Source of the DNA: Peiella sedimenti | Lineage (GTDB): Bacteria > Pseudomonadota > Alphaproteobacteria > Caulobacterales > Caulobacteraceae | Reading direction: 5' to 3' | NCBI RefSeq assembly: GCF_030504955.1 | Contig: NZ_JAUKTR010000003.1 | Span: forward strand, 124,001 to 188,000 | DNA: 64,000 bases | Part shown: piece after piece, positions 28,101 to 38,953 of the stretch | How positions within the stretch are numbered: position 1 is the stretch's first letter | Layout: each line of letters opens with the position of its first letter | The notes under the pieces: model-generated | Databases searched by the model: none | Told to the model about the DNA's origin: nothing | Seen by the model: only the letters and a program-made list of their open reading frames with translations | Made by a program: the position numbers and the translations under genes

Positions 28101-29333
28101 ATGAAGAAGAACCGCACGCCCCTGTCGCTGAGGGTGCCCGAGCCGGTGTGCCGGCCCGGCGACAAGCCGGACTTCAGCAGCATCGACGTGGGCCAGGCGG
28201 GCGCCGTGGCGCGGCCTGACGTGACCGCGACGCCGGCCTCCATGCGCGACATGGCCTTCCAGCTGATCCGCGTGCTCGACGACGAGGGTCGCGCCCAAGG
28301 GCCCTGGGATCCGAAGTTGACCCCCGACCAGCTGCGTAAGGGCCTGACGGACATGATCCTTGTGCGGACGTTCGACGACCGCATGCACCGCGCCCACCGC
28401 CAGGGAAAGACCAGCTTCTACATGAAGTGCACGGGCGAGGAGGCCATCGCCTGCGCCCAGGGGCAGGTCTTCAGCCGCGAGGACATGGGCTTCCCCACCT
28501 ATCGCCAGCAGGGCCTGCTCATCAGCCGCGGCTATCCGCTGGCGGCCATGATGAACCAGATCTATTCGAACGCCGCCGACCCCATCAAAGGCCGCCAGCT
28601 GCCGATCATGTACTCGGACAAGGCCTATGGGTTCTTCACCATTTCGGGCAATCTGGGGACGCAGTACCCCCAGGCCGTGGGCTGGGCCATGGCCAGCGCG
28701 TACAAGGGCGACGACAAGATCGCCGCCGCCTGGATCGGCGACGGCGCCACCGCCGAGGGCGACTTCCACAACGCTCTGACCTTCGCGGCCGTGTATCGGG
28801 CCCCCGTGGTTCTGAACATCGTCAACAATCAGTGGGCCATCAGCTCCTTCATGGGCATCGCGGGCGGGCTTGAGACCACCTTCGCGTCCAAGGCCATCGG
28901 CTATGGCCTGCCGTCCCTGCGTGTCGACGGCAATGACTTCCTGGCCGTATGGGCCGCCACGGAGTGGGCCGCCGAGCGCGCCCGCTCGAACCTGGGCGCG
29001 ACGGTGATCGAGCTGTTCACCTACCGCGCCGCCCAGCACTCCACTTCGGACGATCCCAGCCGCTACCGGCCCGGCGACGAGTACGACCACTGGCCTCTGG
29101 GCGATCCCATCCAGCGTCTGAAGCAGCACCTGATCGCCCTGGGCGAATGGGACGAGGAGCGTCACGCCGCCGCCGAGAAGGACGCCGTCGAACAGGTCCG
29201 CGCCGCCGGCAAGGAGGCCGAGGCCATCGGCACGATCGGCCAGTCGCGGCCTTCGGTGAAGACCATGTTCGAGGACGTCTACAAGGAGCCGGACTGGCGC
29301 CTGATCCGTCAGCGCCAGGAGGTCGGGGTCTAA
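28101..29333 (+). CDS. bkdA1: Branched-chain 2-oxoacid dehydrogenase E1 alpha
   Basis: 410 residues. The thiamine diphosphate motif (GDGATAEGDFHNALTFAAVY ending about 30 residues on at NIVNNQWAIS) and the preceding channel motifs (TYRQQGLLISRGYPL, GNLGTQYPQAVGWA) identify the alpha subunit of the 3-methyl-2-oxobutanoate dehydrogenase complex rather than pyruvate dehydrogenase. Decarboxylates the 2-oxoacids from Val, Leu and Ile. GGGAGG lies before the start. First gene of bkdA1-bkdA2-bkdB with 3- and 2-base gaps. The phosphorylation-loop Ser region (RAAQHSTSDDPSRY) is conserved. Confidence 0.95.
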   Translation: MKKNRTPLSLRVPEPVCRPGDKPDFSSIDVGQAGAVARPDVTATPASMRDMAFQLIRVLDDEGRAQGPWDPKLTPDQLRKGLTDMILVRTFDDRMHRAHRQGKTSFYMKCTGEEAIACAQGQVFSREDMGFPTYRQQGLLISRGYPLAAMMNQIYSNAADPIKGRQLPIMYSDKAYGFFTISGNLGTQYPQAVGWAMASAYKGDDKIAAAWIGDGATAEGDFHNALTFAAVYRAPVVLNIVNNQWAISSFMGIAGGLETTFASKAIGYGLPSLRVDGNDFLAVWAATEWAAERARSNLGATVIELFTYRAAQHSTSDDPSRYRPGDEYDHWPLGDPIQRLKQHLIALGEWDEERHAAAEKDAVEQVRAAGKEAEAIGTIGQSRPSVKTMFEDVYKEPDWRLIRQRQEVGV

Positions 29334-29336
29334 GCC

Positions 29337-30350
<1,014 letters not shown>

Positions 30351-30352
30351 TC

Positions 30353-32032
30353 ATGGGACGCTACGTCTTCAAGCTGCCCGACGTGGGCGAGGGCACCGCC
30401 GAGGCCGAGGTGGTCAAATGGCACGTCAAGGTCGGCGACCGCGTCGAGGAGGACCAGCTGCTCTGTGACGTGATGACCGACAAGGCCACCGTCGAGATGA
30501 CCAGCCCCGTCGCGGGCGTGGTGCTGGAGACCCACGGCGAGCCCGGCCAGATGGCCGCCGTCGGCTCGCCCCTCGTGGTGTTCGAGGTCGAGGGCGCCGG
30601 CAACGCCGCCGCCGAGGCCGCGCCGGCTCCGGCCACGGCCGCTCCGGCCGCGAGGGCTGAACCGCAGCCCGAGGTCGAGATGGAGGCAGAGGCCGAGGTC
30701 CGCACGCCCGAGCCCGACGCCATGGGCGGCGGCAACTACGTCTTCAAGCTGCCGGACGTGGGCGAGGGCACGGCCGAGGCCGAGCTGGTCAAGTGGCACG
30801 TGGCCAAGGGCGACCGCGTCGAGGAAGACCAGCTGCTGGCCGACGTCATGACCGACAAGGCGACGGTCGAGCTGACCAGCCCGGTCTCGGGCGTGGTGGT
30901 CGCCCTGCACGGCGAGCCCGGCAAGGCCGTGGCTGTGGGCTCGGTGATCGTGGAGTTCCAGGTGGAGGGCGCCGGCAACAGGCAAGGCGCGGCGAAGGCT
31001 GCGGCGCCTGCTCCGTCCTCGAAGACGGAGAGCCCTTCACCCAAGGCCAAGCAACCTGCGGCGGCCGCTTCCGATCCGGAAGCGCCCAGGCCGCCGAAGT
31101 CGGGGGGGGCAGCCCTGCCCGAAGCCTTCACCACCCGCACCGCCGGGCAGCGACCTTTGGCGTCTCCGGCCGTGCGCACCCGCGCCCGTGAACTGGGCGT
31201 CGAGCTGCAGTTCGTGCCGGGCTCGGGCCCCGCCGGCCGTATCACCCACCAGGACCTGGACGCCTACGTCGCCTCCGGCGGCCGGGGCTCTGCGCCCTCG
31301 TCGGGCGGCGGCTCCATGTATGCTCAAGCTGAGGGGACCACCGAGGTCCGTATCATCGGCCTGCGGCGCAAGATCGCCGAGAAGATGGCCGAGAGCGTGC
31401 GCCGCATCCCGCACATCACCTACGTCGAGGAGATCGACGTCACGGCGCTGGAGGAGCTGCGCGCCCATCTCAACGCCCAAGGGAAAGCCGCGGGCAAGCC
31501 CAAGCTGAACGTCCTGCCTTTCATCGCCCGCGCCATTGTCGTGGCGCTGAGGGACCAGCCGACGATCAACAGCTGGTACGACGACGAGGCCGGCGTGCTG
31601 ACCCAGCACAACGCCGTGCACCTGGGCATCGCCGCCCAGACGCCGAACGGCCTTATGGTGCCGGTGGTCCGCCACGCCGAGGCGCGCGATCCCTACGATA
31701 CGGCGCTGGAAATCGCGCGTGTATCGGGCGCGGCCAAGGACGGCTCGGCCAAGCGCGAGGAGCTGTCGGGCTCCACCATCACCATCACCTCGCTGGGCAC
31801 GCTGGGCGGCGTGGTTCACACGCCCATCATCAACCACCCCGAGGTGGCCATCGTCGGCCCCAACAAGATCCAGGAGCGGGTCGTGTTGAAGGACGGCCAG
31901 TTCGTCGTGCGCAAGATGATGAACCTGTCCTCCAGCTTCGATCACCGGATTGTCGACGGTCACGACGCGGCGGTGTTCGTGCAGCGCATCAAGGGTCTGT
32001 TGGAGCACCCGGCGACGCTGTGGATGGGGTAG
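30353..32032 (+). CDS. bkdB: Branched-chain 2-oxoacid dehydrogenase E2 with two lipoyl domains
   Basis: 559 residues from an ATG two bases after the E1 beta stop. Domains: lipoyl 1 (4-84, lipoyl Lys44 in DVMTDKATVE), Ala/Pro/Glu linker, lipoyl 2 (129-209, Lys169), a second linker, the peripheral subunit-binding domain (about 262-300, SPAVRTRARELGVELQFVPG), and the catalytic acyltransferase core with SSSFDHRIVDGHDAAVF. The two lipoyl domains differ at only 16 of 81 residues by hand count, so they come from a recent tandem duplication; bkd E2 proteins commonly have one. The E3 (lipoamide dehydrogenase) gene is not next in line; a LysR gene follows on the other strand. Confidence 0.94.
   Translation: MGRYVFKLPDVGEGTAEAEVVKWHVKVGDRVEEDQLLCDVMTDKATVEMTSPVAGVVLETHGEPGQMAAVGSPLVVFEVEGAGNAAAEAAPAPATAAPAARAEPQPEVEMEAEAEVRTPEPDAMGGGNYVFKLPDVGEGTAEAELVKWHVAKGDRVEEDQLLADVMTDKATVELTSPVSGVVVALHGEPGKAVAVGSVIVEFQVEGAGNRQGAAKAAAPAPSSKTESPSPKAKQPAAAASDPEAPRPPKSGGAALPEAFTTRTAGQRPLASPAVRTRARELGVELQFVPGSGPAGRITHQDLDAYVASGGRGSAPSSGGGSMYAQAEGTTEVRIIGLRRKIAEKMAESVRRIPHITYVEEIDVTALEELRAHLNAQGKAAGKPKLNVLPFIARAIVVALRDQPTINSWYDDEAGVLTQHNAVHLGIAAQTPNGLMVPVVRHAEARDPYDTALEIARVSGAAKDGSAKREELSGSTITITSLGTLGGVVHTPIINHPEVAIVGPNKIQERVVLKDGQFVVRKMMNLSSSFDHRIVDGHDAAVFVQRIKGLLEHPATLWMG
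30362..30976 (+). repeat. Tandem duplication encoding two near-identical lipoyl domains
   Basis: Segments about 30362-30604 and 30737-30979 within the E2 gene are alignable without gaps over 81 codons, many identical at the DNA level (for example TACGTCTTCAAGCTGCC and GTGATGACCGACAAGGC-like stretches), joined by a 44-codon Ala/Pro-rich linker. Both copies keep the lipoyl lysine. Confidence 0.85.
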
Positions 32033-32055
32033 GACGCGGTTGAGGCGCAGCCGGC

Positions 32056-32943
32056 CTAAACGCCCGCGCCCGCGCCGCGCAGCACCTCCAGGAGAAGCTG
32101 GCTTGGGAAGCGCCGCTTCTTGACGATGGCGTAGAAGCGCTCGGTCACCCCCGGAATGCGGCAATGCTCCACCAGCACGCCGCTGGCCAGTTCGTCCCGC
32201 ACGACGATCGGCGGGACCAGGGTCACGCCCTCGCGCTCGCGGGCCAGCAGACGCAGCATGGCCATGTCGTCCACCTCCGCCAGGATGATTGGATGGATGC
32301 CCGCCAGCTCCAGCATCCGATCGAAGGCCACGCGGATATCGCTGTCCAGGCTGGGCAGCAGAAGCGGTTCGGTGCTCAGGTCCTCGGGGAAGCGGAATCG
32401 GCGCCTGCCGAGGCGCGGCCGCCCCACCAGGCTGACCGGCTGTTCGTTGAGCAGGTGGTTGCGCAGGGACGAACGAGCGTCCAGCGGCGCGGCGCTATTG
32501 GCCAGCACCACGTCCACCGCATGCGCCTCCAGCTGCGCCAACAGATCGCGGATGTTCCCTGAACGGACGATCAGCTCTACGTCCGGTCGCCCCACCAGGG
32601 GCCGCAGGAACTCCAGCTGAAAGTTTCTCGACAGGGTGGTCAGGGCCCCGACCCGCAACACCTGTCGGCTGTCGGCGGGCCGCCCGCCCAGCGTGCTCAT
32701 CAGTTCGTCGCCGGCCTTGAACACGGTGTCGGCGTAGTCGAGCGCGATTTGCCCCGCCTCGGTCAGGACCAGCCGCTTGCCCACCCGCTCGAACAGCGGG
32801 TGGCCCATCTGATGCTCCAGCTTCTGAATCTGAACGGACAGGGCCGACTGCGACAGGTTCAGCCTCGCCGCCGCCCGGGTCAGGTTTCCCTCGTGCGCCA
32901 CCGCCCAGAAGTATCGCAGGTGGTTGAAGTTCAGCGCCGCCAT
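32056..32943 (-). CDS. LysR-family regulator, probably of the divergent dab operon
   Basis: 295 residues. N-terminal winged HTH (NFNHLRYFWAVAHEGNLTRA, then AARLNLSQSALSVQIQKLEH) and the periplasmic-binding-like effector domain. The sequence is of the NhaR-like branch (HLRYFWAVA start). Divergent from dabB with a palindromic site between them, which is the usual arrangement for a LysR activator and its target. It may sense inorganic carbon status, by analogy with CbbR/CcmR-type LysR proteins (inference). Confidence 0.9.
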   Translation of the reverse strand: MAALNFNHLRYFWAVAHEGNLTRAAARLNLSQSALSVQIQKLEHQMGHPLFERVGKRLVLTEAGQIALDYADTVFKAGDELMSTLGGRPADSRQVLRVGALTTLSRNFQLEFLRPLVGRPDVELIVRSGNIRDLLAQLEAHAVDVVLANSAAPLDARSSLRNHLLNEQPVSLVGRPRLGRRRFRFPEDLSTEPLLLPSLDSDIRVAFDRMLELAGIHPIILAEVDDMAMLRLLAREREGVTLVPPIVVRDELASGVLVEHCRIPGVTERFYAIVKKRRFPSQLLLEVLRGAGAGV

Positions 32944-32968
32944 ATCGTTCTATTAAACCGAACGATAT
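32942..32968. promoter_or_regulatory. LysR-type operator between the LysR gene and dabB
   Basis: Perfect inverted repeat ATATCGTTC (32942-32950) and GAACGATAT (32960-32968), separated by 9 bases, containing the T-N11-A core of LysR boxes (TTC-N9-GAA). It abuts the LysR start codon and lies in an AT-rich island. Fits autoregulation plus control of dabBA. Confidence 0.6.
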
Positions 32969-33045
32969 CGACATAACAATGTATTTTCCTAAATCATAGG
33001 GCTTGCGTACCCCTGCCGACCAGCTCGCGTCGAAGGGAACCGCCC

Positions 33046-34605
33046 GTGTCGATCCTCCTGCTGCCCCTGCTGGCTCCGGTCCCGCTGCTGCTGAGCGCGG
33101 GCGTCAGCTTTCTCAGCCGGGGGCGCCGGCCCCGCCTGGCGGTTGGGCTGGCCGAGGGCGCGACCCTCCTGTCGCTGGCCCTGGCCATGGTTTCGGCCAT
33201 CGGTCTGGCGATCTCCGGCGGCGGCTCCAGCGCCCTTCTGGGGGTGGGCGAGATCGGTCTCTCGGCGCGGCTGGACGCGGTCAGCGCGGCCATGCTGGTG
33301 CTAGTCGCCTTCATCGGATGGGTCGTGGTCCGGTACGCCGGAACCTATCTGGACGGCGAGGCGCGACAGGGCCGCTTCATGGGCTGGCTGTGCCTGACCC
33401 TCGCGGCGGTGCTGCTGCTGGTGGTCTCCAACAATCTGATTCAGCTGGCCCTGGCCTGGGCGGCGGCCGGCCTGTTCCTGCAGCGCCTCCTGCTCTTCCA
33501 TCCCGAGCGGATCGCGGCCCAGCGCGCGGCGCGCAAGAACTTGATCATCAGCCGCCTGGCCGACGGCGCCCTCGCTCTCGGCGCGGTGGGCCTGACCCTG
33601 GCCTACGGCGGGACCGACATCGGTCTGATCCTGGAGAGTGCGCGCGCAGGAGAGGGCGGGGGCCTGGCGGTCGCGGCGGCCGGTCTGCTCGCCCTGGCGG
33701 CCCTTCTGAAGTCGGCCCAGTTCCCCTTCCACGGCTGGCTGACCGAGGTCATGGAGACCCCGACACCCGTCTCCGCCCTGCTGCACGCGGGCGTCATCAA
33801 CGCCGGCGGCTTCCTGCTCATCCGCTTCGCCGACGTCATGCTGCTGGCCCCCGGCGTGCTGGCCGTGCTGGTCATGATCGGCGGCTTCACGGCCCTGTTC
33901 GGCAGCTTGGTCATGCTGACCCAGCCGGCAGTGAAGACCTCACTGGCCTGGTCCACCGTGGCCCAGATGGGCTTCATGATCCTCCAGTGCGGCCTGGCCC
34001 TCTTCCCCCTGGCCCTGCTGCACATCCTGGCCCACTCGCTCTACAAGGCGCACTCCTTCCTCGCCTCGGGCGGCGCGGTCGAACGTGTGACCCAGATTCG
34101 GCGCCCCGGACCGGTGGCCATCCCCGGCGCGGGGGCCGTGGCGCGCGCCTTTCTGGCGGCCTTGGCCATCTACGTCGTCATCGGCCTGGGCTTCGGCCTG
34201 ACCCACAAGTCGCCCCAGACCCTGGCCCTGGGCGCGATCCTGATCTTCGGGGTCGCCTACATGCTGGCCCAGGGCTTCGCCGACGCCGCCCCGGCGGCCC
34301 TGACGCGCCGTACGGCGGTCTACGCGGTCGTCACCTCCGCCGGCTACTTCGCCTTGCAGATGGCGGCGGTCCAGCTGACCTCGGGCGTGCTGCCGCCCAC
34401 GCCCGCGCCCGGCGGGCTGGAGTGGGCCCTGATGGTCCTGGCGGTGTTCAGCTTCGGCGTCGTCGCGGTGGTCCAGGCCATGTTCCCGCTGTGGGCGCAC
34501 CATCCCGCGGCCGCGGGCCTGCGCGTGCATCTGTCCAACGGCTTCTACGCCAACGCGGTGTTCGACCGCCTGATCGGCGGCTGGTCCGTCCGCCGCCCAT
34601 CCTGA
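33046..34605 (+). CDS. dabB: DabB, proton-conducting membrane subunit of the inorganic carbon transporter
   Basis: 519 residues from a GTG start with GAAGGGAA upstream. Around fourteen hydrophobic helices with the antiporter signature of Nuo L/MnhA ([40 protein letters not shown], then [16 protein letters not shown]), all conserved in the Proton_antipo_M family. In the DAB system this subunit passes cations to drive the DabA carbonic-anhydrase-like subunit. The immediately following dabA gene (15-base gap) distinguishes it from a complex I or Mnh subunit. Confidence 0.9.
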   Translation: MSILLLPLLAPVPLLLSAGVSFLSRGRRPRLAVGLAEGATLLSLALAMVSAIGLAISGGGSSALLGVGEIGLSARLDAVSAAMLVLVAFIGWVVVRYAGTYLDGEARQGRFMGWLCLTLAAVLLLVVSNNLIQLALAWAAAGLFLQRLLLFHPERIAAQRAARKNLIISRLADGALALGAVGLTLAYGGTDIGLILESARAGEGGGLAVAAAGLLALAALLKSAQFPFHGWLTEVMETPTPVSALLHAGVINAGGFLLIRFADVMLLAPGVLAVLVMIGGFTALFGSLVMLTQPAVKTSLAWSTVAQMGFMILQCGLALFPLALLHILAHSLYKAHSFLASGGAVERVTQIRRPGPVAIPGAGAVARAFLAALAIYVVIGLGFGLTHKSPQTLALGAILIFGVAYMLAQGFADAAPAALTRRTAVYAVVTSAGYFALQMAAVQLTSGVLPPTPAPGGLEWALMVLAVFSFGVVAVVQAMFPLWAHHPAAAGLRVHLSNGFYANAVFDRLIGGWSVRRPS

Positions 34606-34619
34606 CCGGAGCGCTTCTC

Positions 34620-37043
34620 ATGTCCACGCCTCCATCCGCGTCCGTCACCGGACGGCTTCAGGCCGCCGCCGAGCGCGCCGCCCGCGCCATTCCGCCGGTC
34701 TGGCCCCTGGCTTCCAGCGTCGCTGTAAACCCCTACCTCGGCCAGGCGAGCGAGCCGCTCGAGGTCGCCGGCGCCCGGCTGGCCCGGATCGTCGGCGCCC
34801 CCGTCAGCCTGCCGCGCAGCTGGTACGCCGCAAGGATCGCCGAGGGGCTCATCACGGACGAGGATCTCCTGGCGGCCTGGATCGACGGGGACCGAAATCT
34901 GCGCCCGGCCGGACTCGCGGCCCTGAAGGCTGCCGCCGCCGTGGAGGCGCCTGGCCCCCAGCCCCTGCCGACCATCGCCGATCTGGCGGCGAGGGTATCC
35001 GGCATCGACTGGCCGGGCCTGATCGCCGAACGCTTCGGCGCCTGGGCGGCCGCCTATTTCGACGAGGGCCAGGCCCTGTGGGCCGGGCCGCGCGGCAAGG
35101 GCGCCTATGTGGCCTGGAAGGCCGTCGCCTCCCACGATCTGACGCCCGAGATCGCCGGCCTGCCCGGTTTCGCCCTGCACGTCTCCGAGGCGCCCGACAG
35201 CGCCTCCGCCCTCATGGCGCGGATCGTTGATCGCCTCGACCTCGGACAGGAAGCGCTGGAGACCTACTTTCACCAGATGCTGATGACCCTGGGCGGCTGG
35301 GCCCAGGCGGCGCGCCACCGCCTGTGGCAGGCGGAGCTGGCGGGCGGCGCCGACGCCACGACGACGGATTTCCTGGCCATCCGCCTGCTGTGGGAGGAGG
35401 CGCTGTTCCTCCGTTACCAGTCCCAGATCGCGGATGGATGGACCGAGGTCCGCGCCGCCCACGCCCAGCCGTTGACCCCCACCGCCGACCTGGTGATCGA
35501 CGCCATCCTGCAACTCGCCGGCGAGCGGGCGGCCCAGCGCCGACTCGCCGAGACGCTCGCCGCTCCGGCCCCCGCCGCTCCGCGTGAGCGGCCGGCTCTG
35601 CAGGCGGCCTTCTGCATCGATGTCCGCTCCGAGGTCTTCCGCCGCGCGCTTGAGAGCATCAGCCCACGCATCCAGACCCTGGGCTTCGCCGGATTCTTCG
35701 GCCTGACCACCTCGCATCGCCGCTTCGCTTCAGACGTGGACGAGTTGCGCCTGCCGATGCTGCTGAACCCGGGGCTCAGTTCCCGCGCCGGCGCGCCCCA
35801 GCTGGCGGCGGCGGACCACGACGCCCGCGTGAAGGCCCGGGCCAAGCGCGCCTGGGGCCGCTTCAAGCTGGCCGCCGTCTCCTCCTTCGCCTTCGTCGAG
35901 GCGGCGGGCCCCGTTTACGTGGGCAAGCTGATCGGCGACGCCCTCGGCCTCAAGCGCCAGTCTGCGCCGAATGACCCCGCGCCGCGGCTGGAGCCGGCCC
36001 TGGGCCTGGCCGATCGGGTCAAGGCGGCCGAGACCATCCTGCGGGCCATGTCGCTGACCTCAGGCTTCGCGCGGCTGGTGCTGCTGCTCGGCCACGGCGC
36101 CAATGTGGTCAACAATCCGCACGCCAGCGCCCTGCATTGCGGCGCCTGCGGCGGCTATTCCGGCGAGGTCAACGCCCGGCTCCTGGCCCAGCTGCTCAAC
36201 GACGCCGAGGTGCGGGCCCAGCTCGCGGGGGCGGGCATCTCCATCCCCGCCGACACCCTCTTCGCCGGCGGTCTGCACGACACCACCACCGATCAGGTGA
36301 CCCTCTACGATCAGGATCACGACGCCTCGGAGCACGCCATGGACCTGGCGCGCGCGGGCGACTGGCTCGCCGCCGCCGGTCGGCTGACCCGCGCCGAGCG
36401 CGCCCTACGCCTGCCTCGCGCAGCCTCGGAAGCGGCCATCGCCCGCCGCAGCCGCGACTGGGCCGAGACGCGCCCCGAATGGGCTCTGGCCGGATGCCAG
36501 GCCTTCATCGCCGCTCCGCGCGCCCGCACCGCCGGCCGTAGCCTGGAAGGCCGGGCCTTCCTGCACGACTACGACTGGAAGCAGGACGCCGGCTTCGGCG
36601 TGCTGGAGCTGATCCTCACCGCGCCCGTGGTCGTGGCCAGCTGGATCAGCCTGCAATACTACGGCTCGACCGTGGCCCCAGCGGTGTTCGGCGGCGGGGA
36701 CAAGTTGCTTCACAACGTCGTCGGCGGCCTGGGCGTGGTGGAGGGCAACGGCGGCCCGTTGCGCGTGGGCCTGCCCTGGCAGTCGGTGCACGACGGCGAA
36801 CGCTTCGTCCACGAGCCCCTGCGCCTGTCCGTGTGCATCGAGGCGCCGCGACAGGCCATGACCGAGGTGCTGCGCCGACACGAGGGCGTACGCGCCCTGT
36901 TCGACAACGGCTGGCTGCATCTGTTCGCCCTGGACGATCAGGGCCGCATGGCCTGGCGTTATGCCCGCGACCTCGAGTGGACCGCGATGAATCCCGCCGA
37001 TCAGCCATCAGCGGCGCCGGCGCGCCTCAGGGTCGTCGTCTAG
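34620..37043 (+). CDS. dabA: DabA, zinc-dependent CO2-hydrating subunit of the inorganic carbon transporter
   Basis: 807 residues from the ATG at 34620; the open frame reaches back to 33003 but that portion overlaps dabB in another frame and is not coding. It is a DUF2309/UPF0753 protein. Proposed zinc and catalytic residues are all present: C332 and D334 in [13 protein letters not shown]492 in [15 protein letters not shown] and C507 in [14 protein letters not shown]; the spacing of the last two (15) equals that in Halothiobacillus DabA (H524/C539). It converts CO2 to bicarbonate vectorially with DabB at the inner membrane, trapping inorganic carbon for carboxylases. Confidence 0.93.
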   Translation: MSTPPSASVTGRLQAAAERAARAIPPVWPLASSVAVNPYLGQASEPLEVAGARLARIVGAPVSLPRSWYAARIAEGLITDEDLLAAWIDGDRNLRPAGLAALKAAAAVEAPGPQPLPTIADLAARVSGIDWPGLIAERFGAWAAAYFDEGQALWAGPRGKGAYVAWKAVASHDLTPEIAGLPGFALHVSEAPDSASALMARIVDRLDLGQEALETYFHQMLMTLGGWAQAARHRLWQAELAGGADATTTDFLAIRLLWEEALFLRYQSQIADGWTEVRAAHAQPLTPTADLVIDAILQLAGERAAQRRLAETLAAPAPAAPRERPALQAAFCIDVRSEVFRRALESISPRIQTLGFAGFFGLTTSHRRFASDVDELRLPMLLNPGLSSRAGAPQLAAADHDARVKARAKRAWGRFKLAAVSSFAFVEAAGPVYVGKLIGDALGLKRQSAPNDPAPRLEPALGLADRVKAAETILRAMSLTSGFARLVLLLGHGANVVNNPHASALHCGACGGYSGEVNARLLAQLLNDAEVRAQLAGAGISIPADTLFAGGLHDTTTDQVTLYDQDHDASEHAMDLARAGDWLAAAGRLTRAERALRLPRAASEAAIARRSRDWAETRPEWALAGCQAFIAAPRARTAGRSLEGRAFLHDYDWKQDAGFGVLELILTAPVVVASWISLQYYGSTVAPAVFGGGDKLLHNVVGGLGVVEGNGGPLRVGLPWQSVHDGERFVHEPLRLSVCIEAPRQAMTEVLRRHEGVRALFDNGWLHLFALDDQGRMAWRYARDLEWTAMNPADQPSAAPARLRVVV

Positions 37044-37081
37044 CGGCCTGCGACCTTGCATCGATCAGAGGAGATTTCACC

Positions 37082-37366
37082 GTGAGCCCGACCTGGCCCA
37101 AGCCCGTCACCAGCCTCTCCGACGACGCCGCGCTCCAGGCCCGGCTGTCCTTCGTGCTCGAGCACCCCGACATGAGCCCCTGGCTGAAGACCGCGGTGCG
37201 CTCGATGCTGGCCCGCGCGTCCGGCGACGTTCTCAACGACCTTGAGATTCTCAACGACATCGCGCGCCTGCGACACGCGCTGTCGGTGCAGGCCGCGGGA
37301 CAGGGGGCTCCGGAGACGCCGCGCGAGCCGGCGGCCGAAACACGACCGCTCAGCCTGATCCACTAG
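37082..37366 (+). CDS. Small soluble protein, third gene of the dab operon
   Basis: 94 residues from a GTG start with AGAGGAG upstream; the open frame extends back into dabA in another frame but the Shine-Dalgarno sequence fixes the start. Predicted all-helical core (DDAALQARLSFVLEHPDMSP, WLKTAVRSMLARASGDVLND, LEILNDIARLRHALSVQ), then a Pro/Glu-rich tail. No signal peptide or membrane helix. It lies 38 bases after dabA on the same strand, followed by no other co-directional gene before the tRNA. No family recognised; an accessory or regulatory role in carbon uptake is suggested only by position. Confidence 0.7.
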   Translation: MSPTWPKPVTSLSDDAALQARLSFVLEHPDMSPWLKTAVRSMLARASGDVLNDLEILNDIARLRHALSVQAAGQGAPETPREPAAETRPLSLIH

Positions 37367-37409
37367 CCGTTCAGCGCGGGGGCGCGTCGTCAGTCTCTAA
37401 TCTGGCGAA

Positions 37410-37486
37410 TGGCGCACCCGACACGACTCGAACGTGTGACCTTTGCCTTCGGAGGGCAACGCTCTATCCATCTGAGCTACGGGTGC
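37410..37486 (-). tRNA. tRNA-Arg(CCG)
   Basis: Full cloverleaf on the minus strand: acceptor GCACCCG/CGGGTGC, D arm GCTCAGATGGATAGAGC, anticodon loop CTCCGAA with anticodon CCG, T arm ACACG-TTCGAGT-CGTGT. The 3' CCA is encoded (TGG at 37410-37412 on the plus strand). It reads CGG codons, frequent in a high-GC genome. Confidence 0.95.
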
Positions 37487-37554
37487 GTGCCGGCGGGCTT
37501 ACAGCAGGTTGGGGGTCGCCTCAATCCCCGCCGCACTGCAGGAGGAGAGGGTTC

Positions 37555-38859
37555 ATGGTTCGCGCGGTTCTGCTTTGCCTGACGCTTGTGATCGCCGCGT
37601 GCGCCAGCGCTCCGCCGTCACCCCCTCCGCCGCCGCCTCTCGAGGCGCGCCTGAACGCGGTGGCTGAGGACTACGTCAAGCTCATGCTCGAGATCGACAC
37701 CCACGAGGAGGGCTATGTCGACGCCTATTACGGCCCTTCGGAGTGGCGCGAGGCTGCTCGCGCCAACCCCCGCTCGGTCAATCAGCTGATGGTGGATACG
37801 GCGGCGGTCATCCGTGCGCTGGAGGTCATGGATAATCAGACCGCGGGCGCCGATCCCGACCTGCGCCGGCGCCAGGCCTATCTGAAGGCGCACGCCTCGG
37901 CCGCCCTGGCCCGCCTGCGCATGATCTCGGGCGAACGGCTCAGCTTCGCCGACGAGGCGCACGCCCTGTTCGGCGTCAGACCCGAGCTGCGCCCGCTGGA
38001 AAGCTATCGCCCCGTCCTGAACGAGATCGACGCCCTGCTGCCGGGCGACGGGCCGCTCTATCAGCGCGTGGCCGCCTTCAAGGCCCGCTACGTCATTCCT
38101 CGGGACCGGCTACGGCCCATGTTCGAAGCCGCGATCGCCGAGTGCAAGGCCCGAACCGAGCGCCGCATCGGCCTGCCGGCGGGCGAGAGCTTCGAGCTCG
38201 AGTTCGTCACCGACAAGCCCTGGAGCGGCTACAACTGGTACCGCGGCGGGTCCCAGAGCCTGATCCAGATCAATACCGACCTGCCCATCTACATCGACCG
38301 GGCCCTGGATCTGGGCTGCCACGAGGGCTACCCCGGCCACCACGTCTATAACGCGCTGCTGGAACGCGCCTTCGTGCGCGAGCGCGGCTGGCTGGAGATG
38401 AGCGTCTATCCGCTCTACAGCCCCATGTCCTTCATCGCCGAGGGCAGCGCCAACTACGGCATCGACCTGGCCTTCCCGGGGCCGGAGAAGACCGCCTTCG
38501 AGCAGCGTGTCCTCTATCCGCTTGCCGGCCTGGATCCGGCCATGGCGCCTGAACTTCAGCGCCTGCTGGACCTGACGCGGCGGCTGGGCGGGGCGGAATA
38601 CACCATCGCCGACGCCTATCTGGCCGGCCGCATCGACCGGGCCGAGGCCCAGCGCCTGCTCCAGGAGTATCAGCTGTCCGATCCGGCCCGCGCCGCCCAG
38701 CGCGTGCGCTTTATCGATACGTACCGCAGCTACATCATCAACTATGGGCTGGGCCGCGACACGGTGCAGACCTGGGTCGAGCGCCAGGGCCCGGATCACT
38801 GGGACGCCATGGAGACCCTCCTGGCCAGTCAGACCTTGCCGGTTGACCTTCTTCCCTGA
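37555..38859 (+). CDS. DUF885-type lipoprotein peptidase
   Basis: 434 residues from an ATG with GGAGGAGAGG upstream. Signal peptide ending in a lipobox (LTLVIAACASA), then a Pro-rich linker. The catalytic region contains LGCHEGYPGHHVYNALLERA, the HExxxHH-like zinc motif of the DUF885 family (M3-related metallocarboxypeptidase-like fold), with a downstream glutamate region (MSFIAEGSANYGIDLAF). Such proteins are thought to be periplasmic peptidases; substrate unknown. Stand-alone gene right after the tRNA-Arg locus. Confidence 0.82.
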   Translation: MVRAVLLCLTLVIAACASAPPSPPPPPPLEARLNAVAEDYVKLMLEIDTHEEGYVDAYYGPSEWREAARANPRSVNQLMVDTAAVIRALEVMDNQTAGADPDLRRRQAYLKAHASAALARLRMISGERLSFADEAHALFGVRPELRPLESYRPVLNEIDALLPGDGPLYQRVAAFKARYVIPRDRLRPMFEAAIAECKARTERRIGLPAGESFELEFVTDKPWSGYNWYRGGSQSLIQINTDLPIYIDRALDLGCHEGYPGHHVYNALLERAFVRERGWLEMSVYPLYSPMSFIAEGSANYGIDLAFPGPEKTAFEQRVLYPLAGLDPAMAPELQRLLDLTRRLGGAEYTIADAYLAGRIDRAEAQRLLQEYQLSDPARAAQRVRFIDTYRSYIINYGLGRDTVQTWVERQGPDHWDAMETLLASQTLPVDLLP

Positions 38860-38953
38860 TCGGATCGCTAACGGCCGCCGTACGTTGAGATAGGGCGCAC
38901 CCGCTTCGGCGGGCCATTCCGCGCGCCCCGCACTCAGTCACCGGAGGTCTTGC

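Noticed and set aside
33003-34619. Open frame continuous with dabA, suggesting a 1346-residue fused protein
   Set aside because: The first 539 codons lie over dabB in another frame, are rich in Arg/Gly/Pro and lack any fold; dabA has its own start and ribosome-binding site at 34620.
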